Shown here in pieces: positions 6,141 through 8,641 of a stretch of DNA of 8,641 nt. A program made the position numbers and the translations under genes. The DNA is from an uncultured Acidobacteriota bacterium (GTDB lineage Bacteria; Acidobacteriota; Vicinamibacteria; Vicinamibacterales; UBA8438): the NCBI GenBank assembly GCA_913043805.1, contig CAJWMX010000101.1:1-8641 (forward strand), read 5' to 3'. The notes beneath the pieces are model-generated. The model did not search any database. It had not been told where the DNA came from and saw nothing but the letters and a program-made list of their open reading frames with translations. The stretch's first letter is position 1; each line of letters begins with the position of its first letter.

Positions 6141-6368
6141 CTACCGCTTCAGCAGTTCCAGCAGAAACTCGGTGGCGCCGTCACCATCCATCAGCGAGAG
6201 CTTGCGCACGATCTCTCGCTGGATGTCTCGGTCGGTCTCGCTCCGGGCCAGCTCCACCAGCGCTATCTCCGCCTGCTGGATGAACAGCGCCTGGATGAGC
6301 GCCCGCCGCAGCGTCTGGTCGGTCTCGTTCGCGGGGTCGCGGCCCGCGATGGGGGTCATCTCGTGCAT
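6141..6368 (-). CDS. HEAT-repeat-like small protein, probably a truncated remnant
   Basis: This 75-residue frame begins at ATG 6368 with GAGGA seven bases upstream, 10 bp after the sigma-factor stop. The N-terminus M-H-E-M-T-P-I-A-G resembles the start of anti-sigma or HEAT-type partner proteins. From about residue 18 the sequence is all-helical in pattern, with two HEAT-like helical hairpins: R-R-A-L-I-Q-A-L-F-I-Q-Q-A-E-I-A-L-V-E-L and D-I-Q-R-E-I-V-R-K-L-S-L-M-D-G-D-G-A-T-E-F-L-L-E-L-L. In Acidobacteriota, ECF sigma genes are often followed by a zinc-finger anti-sigma and HEAT-repeat proteins of several hundred residues. The short length suggests an internal deletion that joined the start to the last repeats. 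No membrane segment or zinc ligands are present. It may still be expressed, but an anti-sigma function is unsupported. Confidence 0.6.
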   Translation of the reverse strand: MHEMTPIAGRDPANETDQTLRRALIQALFIQQAEIALVELARSETDRDIQREIVRKLSLMDGDGATEFLLELLKR

Positions 6369-6378
6369 GGCGTCCTCG

Positions 6379-6921
6379 TCAGAGCAGTGGTGCGAGCGCC
6401 ACCCGGATCTTCTTCACCGCGCGGAACACGTTGTGTTTCGCGGTCGTAGGGCTGATTCCTAGCTAGCCTGCGATCTCCTCGGGCGAGCGACCCTCGTAGT
6501 GGCGGAGCACGAAGGCGGTTCGCTCCTGTGCGCTCAGATCGTCCAGGGCGCGGTCGGGGCGCGATTGGATCTCGCTGCTCTCGGCCTGGCGGTCGGAGCG
6601 GGGATCCGGGGCGGTCAGCTTGGTCTCCTGTCCCTCCGGCCAGTCGGCCTCCCGTCGACGAGCTCGCAGAAGATCAACCGCCGTGTTGGCCGCGATGCGA
6701 TACAGCCAGGTGCCGACCGAGGAGCGGAGCTCGAACCGCCGCACCTCGCGATGCGCGCGCAGGAAGGTCTCCTGCACGACGTCCTTGGCATCCTGCTGGC
6801 TGCCGGTAATCCGGAAGGCCACCCGATAGAGCATCCGACCGTGCCGGTCCACCAGCGTCCGGAACGCCTCGGCGCTGCTCGCCTGCAGGCTCGTTACCAG
6901 CGCCTGATCGGTGATCGGCAT
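6379..6921 (-). pseudogene. ECF (sigma-70 family) RNA polymerase sigma factor with amber codon in region 4
   Basis: The frame encodes a 180-codon ECF sigma factor. Region 2 is well preserved: F-R-T-L-V-D-R-H-G-R-M-L-Y-R-V-A, D-A-K-D-V-V-Q-E-T-F-L-R-A-H, and G-T-W-L-Y-R-I-A-A-N-T-A-V-D-L-L-R-A-R-R-R (core binding and -10 recognition). Region 4 begins L-S-A-Q-E-R-T-A-F-V-L-R-H-Y-E-G-R-S-P-E-E-I-A-G. It is then cut by TAG at 6463-6465, after which L-G-I-S-P-T-T-A-K-H-N-V-F-R-A-V-K-K-I-R continues in frame to TGA 6379-6381. The stop therefore removes the -35 recognition helix. I prefer ATG 6921, with AAGG upstream; GTG 6927 or 6933 are alternatives that would add a few residues. A truncated 152-residue product could still bind core polymerase but should not recognise its promoters. 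Divergent from the amidohydrolase. Confidence 0.87.
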
Positions 6922-6935
6922 GCTCACAAACACCT

Positions 6936-6961
6936 TAGACGAAGGACCGGGCGGTTCGGTT
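6936..6961 (-). promoter_or_regulatory. ECF-sigma-like promoter upstream of the sigma gene
   Basis: On the minus strand TAACC (AACC at 6961-6958) is followed by 16 bp and CGTCTA (6941-6936), the spacing of ECF promoters, a few bases upstream of the sigma-factor start codons. ECF sigma genes are commonly autoregulated, which makes the motif plausible. It shares GAACC, CCCGG and CGTCTA words with the motif at 4787-4813, though spacing differs. Transcription would start very near GTG 6927, so a leaderless or short-leader mRNA is possible. Confidence 0.35.
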
Positions 6962-6972
6962 AGGCTTCCTCC

Positions 6973-8641
6973 ATGCGAAGGAGTCTCAGGTCCCTTGCCC
7001 TCTTCATGGCATTGGCGGCGGCCGCCTGTCTGCCGCCAGTCGACGCCGCCGATCTGGTCCTACGGAACGGCACCATCGTCACCGTCGATCCGGTGCAGCC
7101 CGAGGCGGAGGCGATTGCGGTGGTGGGCGATCGCATCGTCGCGGTGGGGCGATTCACCGAGCTGGAGCGCTACGTCGGTGACCAGACCCAGGTCATCGAC
7201 CTCGATGGCGCGCTGGCGATCCCCGGATTCATCGAGGGGCATGGGCACCTGCTCGGGTTGGGCGACGCGCAGCTGCAGTTCGACCTCTCGGGTGCCGTCA
7301 GCTGGGACGAGATCGTGTCGTTGGTCGCCGATGCGGCCCAGCGAGCCAGGCCGGGCGAGCTGGTGCGAGGTCGCGGCTGGCATCAGGACAAATGGGTTCC
7401 CCCGCCGGAACCGAGTATCGAGGGGCTTCCGCTTCACGATGCGCTGAGCGCCGTCTCTCCCGACAACCCGGTTGTACTCACGCATGCGAGCGGGCACGCC
7501 AGCTTCGCCAACGCCTACGCCATGGCGCTCGCTGGAGTCGACGCCAGCACGCCGGATCCACCCGGGGGCACCATTGTCCGCGACGCCGACGGGGCCCCGA
7601 CTGGCGCGTTCCGGGAGACGGCGTCCGGCCTCCTCGCCGCGGCGCGGCGCGACGCGACACCTCCCGACCCCCGCCGGCAGGCGGCGCTGGCCATCCGGCA
7701 GCTGCTCGAGCATGGCATTACCAGCTTTCACGACGCCGGGGCATCATTCTCGACGGTCGACTTGTATCGGGAGTTGCTCGACGAGGGCACGCTCGACGTG
7801 CGCCTTTGGGTCATGCTGCGTGCGTCGAACGAACAGCTGGCGGCCAGGCTCGCCGACTACCGGACGGTGGGCGCCGGGAACCACCATCTGACCGTCCGTG
7901 GTATCAAGCACCAGATCGACGGGGCGCTCGGGTCACACGGCGCCTGGCTGCTCGAGCCCTATGAGGATCTCGGCGACAGCGTGGGGCTCAACACCACGCC
8001 GATCGGCGTCATCGAGGAAACGGCACGTTTGGCGCTGGAGCACGAGTATCAGCTCGCCGTCCATGCGATCGGCGACAGGGCGAACCACGAGACGTTGGAT
8101 CTGTTTGCCCGAGCCTTCGCGACCGTGGACGACGGCTCGGCCAGACGCTGGCGGATCGAGCATGCCCAGCATCTGCATCCCGATGACGTGCGTCGCTTCT
8201 CCGAGCTCGGGGTGATTGCATCGATGCAGGGGAAACACGCCACCTCGGACGGGTCCTGGGTGCCGGATCGGCTGGGCGAGAAGCGCACCGAGGAAGGGGC
8301 CTACGTCTGGCAGCGTTTGCTGGAGGCGGATGCGGTCGTGGTCAATGGCACCGACGCGCCGGTCGAGCCAGTGGACCCATTGTTGAGCTTCCAGTCGACC
8401 GTGTCCCGTCGCTTGGTGGACGGGTCCGTGTTCCTCCCTGACCAGCGGTTGAGCCGCCTCGAGGCGCTCGAGACCTACACCATCAACGCCGCCTACGCAG
8501 CCTTCGAAGAAGACATCAAGGGCTCGTTGAGCCCGGGCAAGCTCGCCGACATCACTGTGCTGTCGAAGAACATTCTGACCATACCCGAAGAGGAGATCCC
8601 CACCGCGGAGGTGCTCTACACCATCGTCGGCGGCCGGGTGC
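6973..8641 (+). CDS. Secreted YtcJ-like amidohydrolase (Amidohydro_3), 3' end outside window
   Basis: An uninterrupted frame of 556 codons runs from ATG 6973 to the right edge. It encodes an exported metal-dependent hydrolase of the amidohydrolase superfamily, YtcJ-like group. Residues 1-26 form a signal peptide (R-R-S-L-R, hydrophobic core, V-D-A). The composite beta domain starts with A-D-L-V-L-R-N-G-T-I-V-T-V-D. Metal and catalytic residues are in place: H90 and H92 (E-G-H-G-H), K312 as the probable carbamylated lysine (R-G-I-K-H-Q-I-D-G-A), H364 (V-H-A-I-G-D), H397 (R-I-E-H-A-Q-H) and D461 (G-T-D-A-P-V-E-P). The end L-S-P-G-K-L-A-D-I-T-V-L and Y-T-I-V-G-G-R-V shows only a few residues are missing. 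Family members cleave amide or similar C-N bonds; the substrate is unknown. Only a weak TAGG precedes the ATG. It sits 51 bp from the divergent sigma gene. Confidence 0.93.
   Translation, partial: MRRSLRSLALFMALAAAACLPPVDAADLVLRNGTIVTVDPVQPEAEAIAVVGDRIVAVGRFTELERYVGDQTQVIDLDGALAIPGFIEGHGHLLGLGDAQLQFDLSGAVSWDEIVSLVADAAQRARPGELVRGRGWHQDKWVPPPEPSIEGLPLHDALSAVSPDNPVVLTHASGHASFANAYAMALAGVDASTPDPPGGTIVRDADGAPTGAFRETASGLLAAARRDATPPDPRRQAALAIRQLLEHGITSFHDAGASFSTVDLYRELLDEGTLDVRLWVMLRASNEQLAARLADYRTVGAGNHHLTVRGIKHQIDGALGSHGAWLLEPYEDLGDSVGLNTTPIGVIEETARLALEHEYQLAVHAIGDRANHETLDLFARAFATVDDGSARRWRIEHAQHLHPDDVRRFSELGVIASMQGKHATSDGSWVPDRLGEKRTEEGAYVWQRLLEADAVVVNGTDAPVEPVDPLLSFQSTVSRRLVDGSVFLPDQRLSRLEALETYTINAAYAAFEEDIKGSLSPGKLADITVLSKNILTIPEEEIPTAEVLYTIVGGRV

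Noticed and set aside
5929..6462. Plus-strand open frame of 177 codons
   Set aside because: Most of it (after about 6140) is antisense to the HEAT-type and sigma-factor genes; only the 6028-6140 portion is kept, as a low-confidence remnant.
6136..6467. GCTAGC at 6136 and again at 6462 as recombination or attachment sites
   Set aside because: Six-base repeats at stop codons are expected by chance; no longer direct or inverted repeat, integrase or tRNA was found.

Overview
The window is high-GC bacterial DNA, most likely from the phylum Acidobacteriota. The taxonomic clue is its gene families: MacB/FtsX-type permease ends that look like the ADOP permeases abundant in Acidobacteriota, a PadR regulator, a BlaI/M56 regulator pair, an ECF sigma factor with a small HEAT-type partner, and exported enzymes (a lipoprotein FAH-fold hydrolase and a secreted YtcJ-like amidohydrolase). 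This assignment is an inference from families, not from a marker gene.

The dominant feature is decay. Of roughly fourteen coding loci, five look intact: PadR, BlaI, the FAH lipoprotein, a LolA-like exported protein, and the amidohydrolase (which runs off the right edge). The others carry in-frame stops, a frameshift, truncations or illegitimate fusions. In-frame stops lie in a phosphodiesterase (35-37, TGA), an aldo/keto reductase (1555-1557, TAG), a minus-strand ADOP permease head (TGA where Trp is expected) and an ECF sigma factor (6463-6465, TAG inside the region 4 helix-turn-helix). TAG and TGA also end intact genes here, so a changed genetic code is a poor explanation.

Layout: 2-1096 (+) phosphodiesterase tail, overlapping by GTGA with 1093-1902 (+) aldo/keto reductase. 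Convergent with these is 1920-2407 (-), a LolD/MacB-type ABC ATPase without its Walker A half and with a frameshift near 2207. It abuts 2448-2777 (-) PadR. A divergent intergenic region with two perfect inverted repeats separates PadR from 2917-3306 (+) BlaI. BlaI overlaps an M56 sensor-protease head (3303 to about 3570) that is fused to the last 80 or so residues of a permease (to 3847). Then come 3853-4737 (-) FAH lipoprotein and, divergently, a permease head at 4821 (+). This runs head-on into a second permease head at 5047 (-), and the two inverted paralogues meet inside their shared N-terminal motif. 5095-5913 (-) is the LolA-like gene that would have preceded the minus-strand permease. 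5912-6140 holds small unexplained coding-like remnants. 6141-6921 (-) is a broken sigma factor plus a HEAT-type fragment, divergent from the amidohydrolase at 6973 (+).

Functionally, the region looks like a former envelope-stress, efflux and regulation neighbourhood (ABC/ADOP transporters, PadR, BlaI-M56, ECF sigma) whose transporters and sensors are lost while two local repressors and several exported enzymes persist. No new defence system, CRISPR array, tRNA, rRNA or insertion sequence was seen. The most unusual structures are the inverted permease-permease junction, the M56-permease fusion, the lipoprotein form of an FAH-fold enzyme, and two ECF-type promoter-like motifs.
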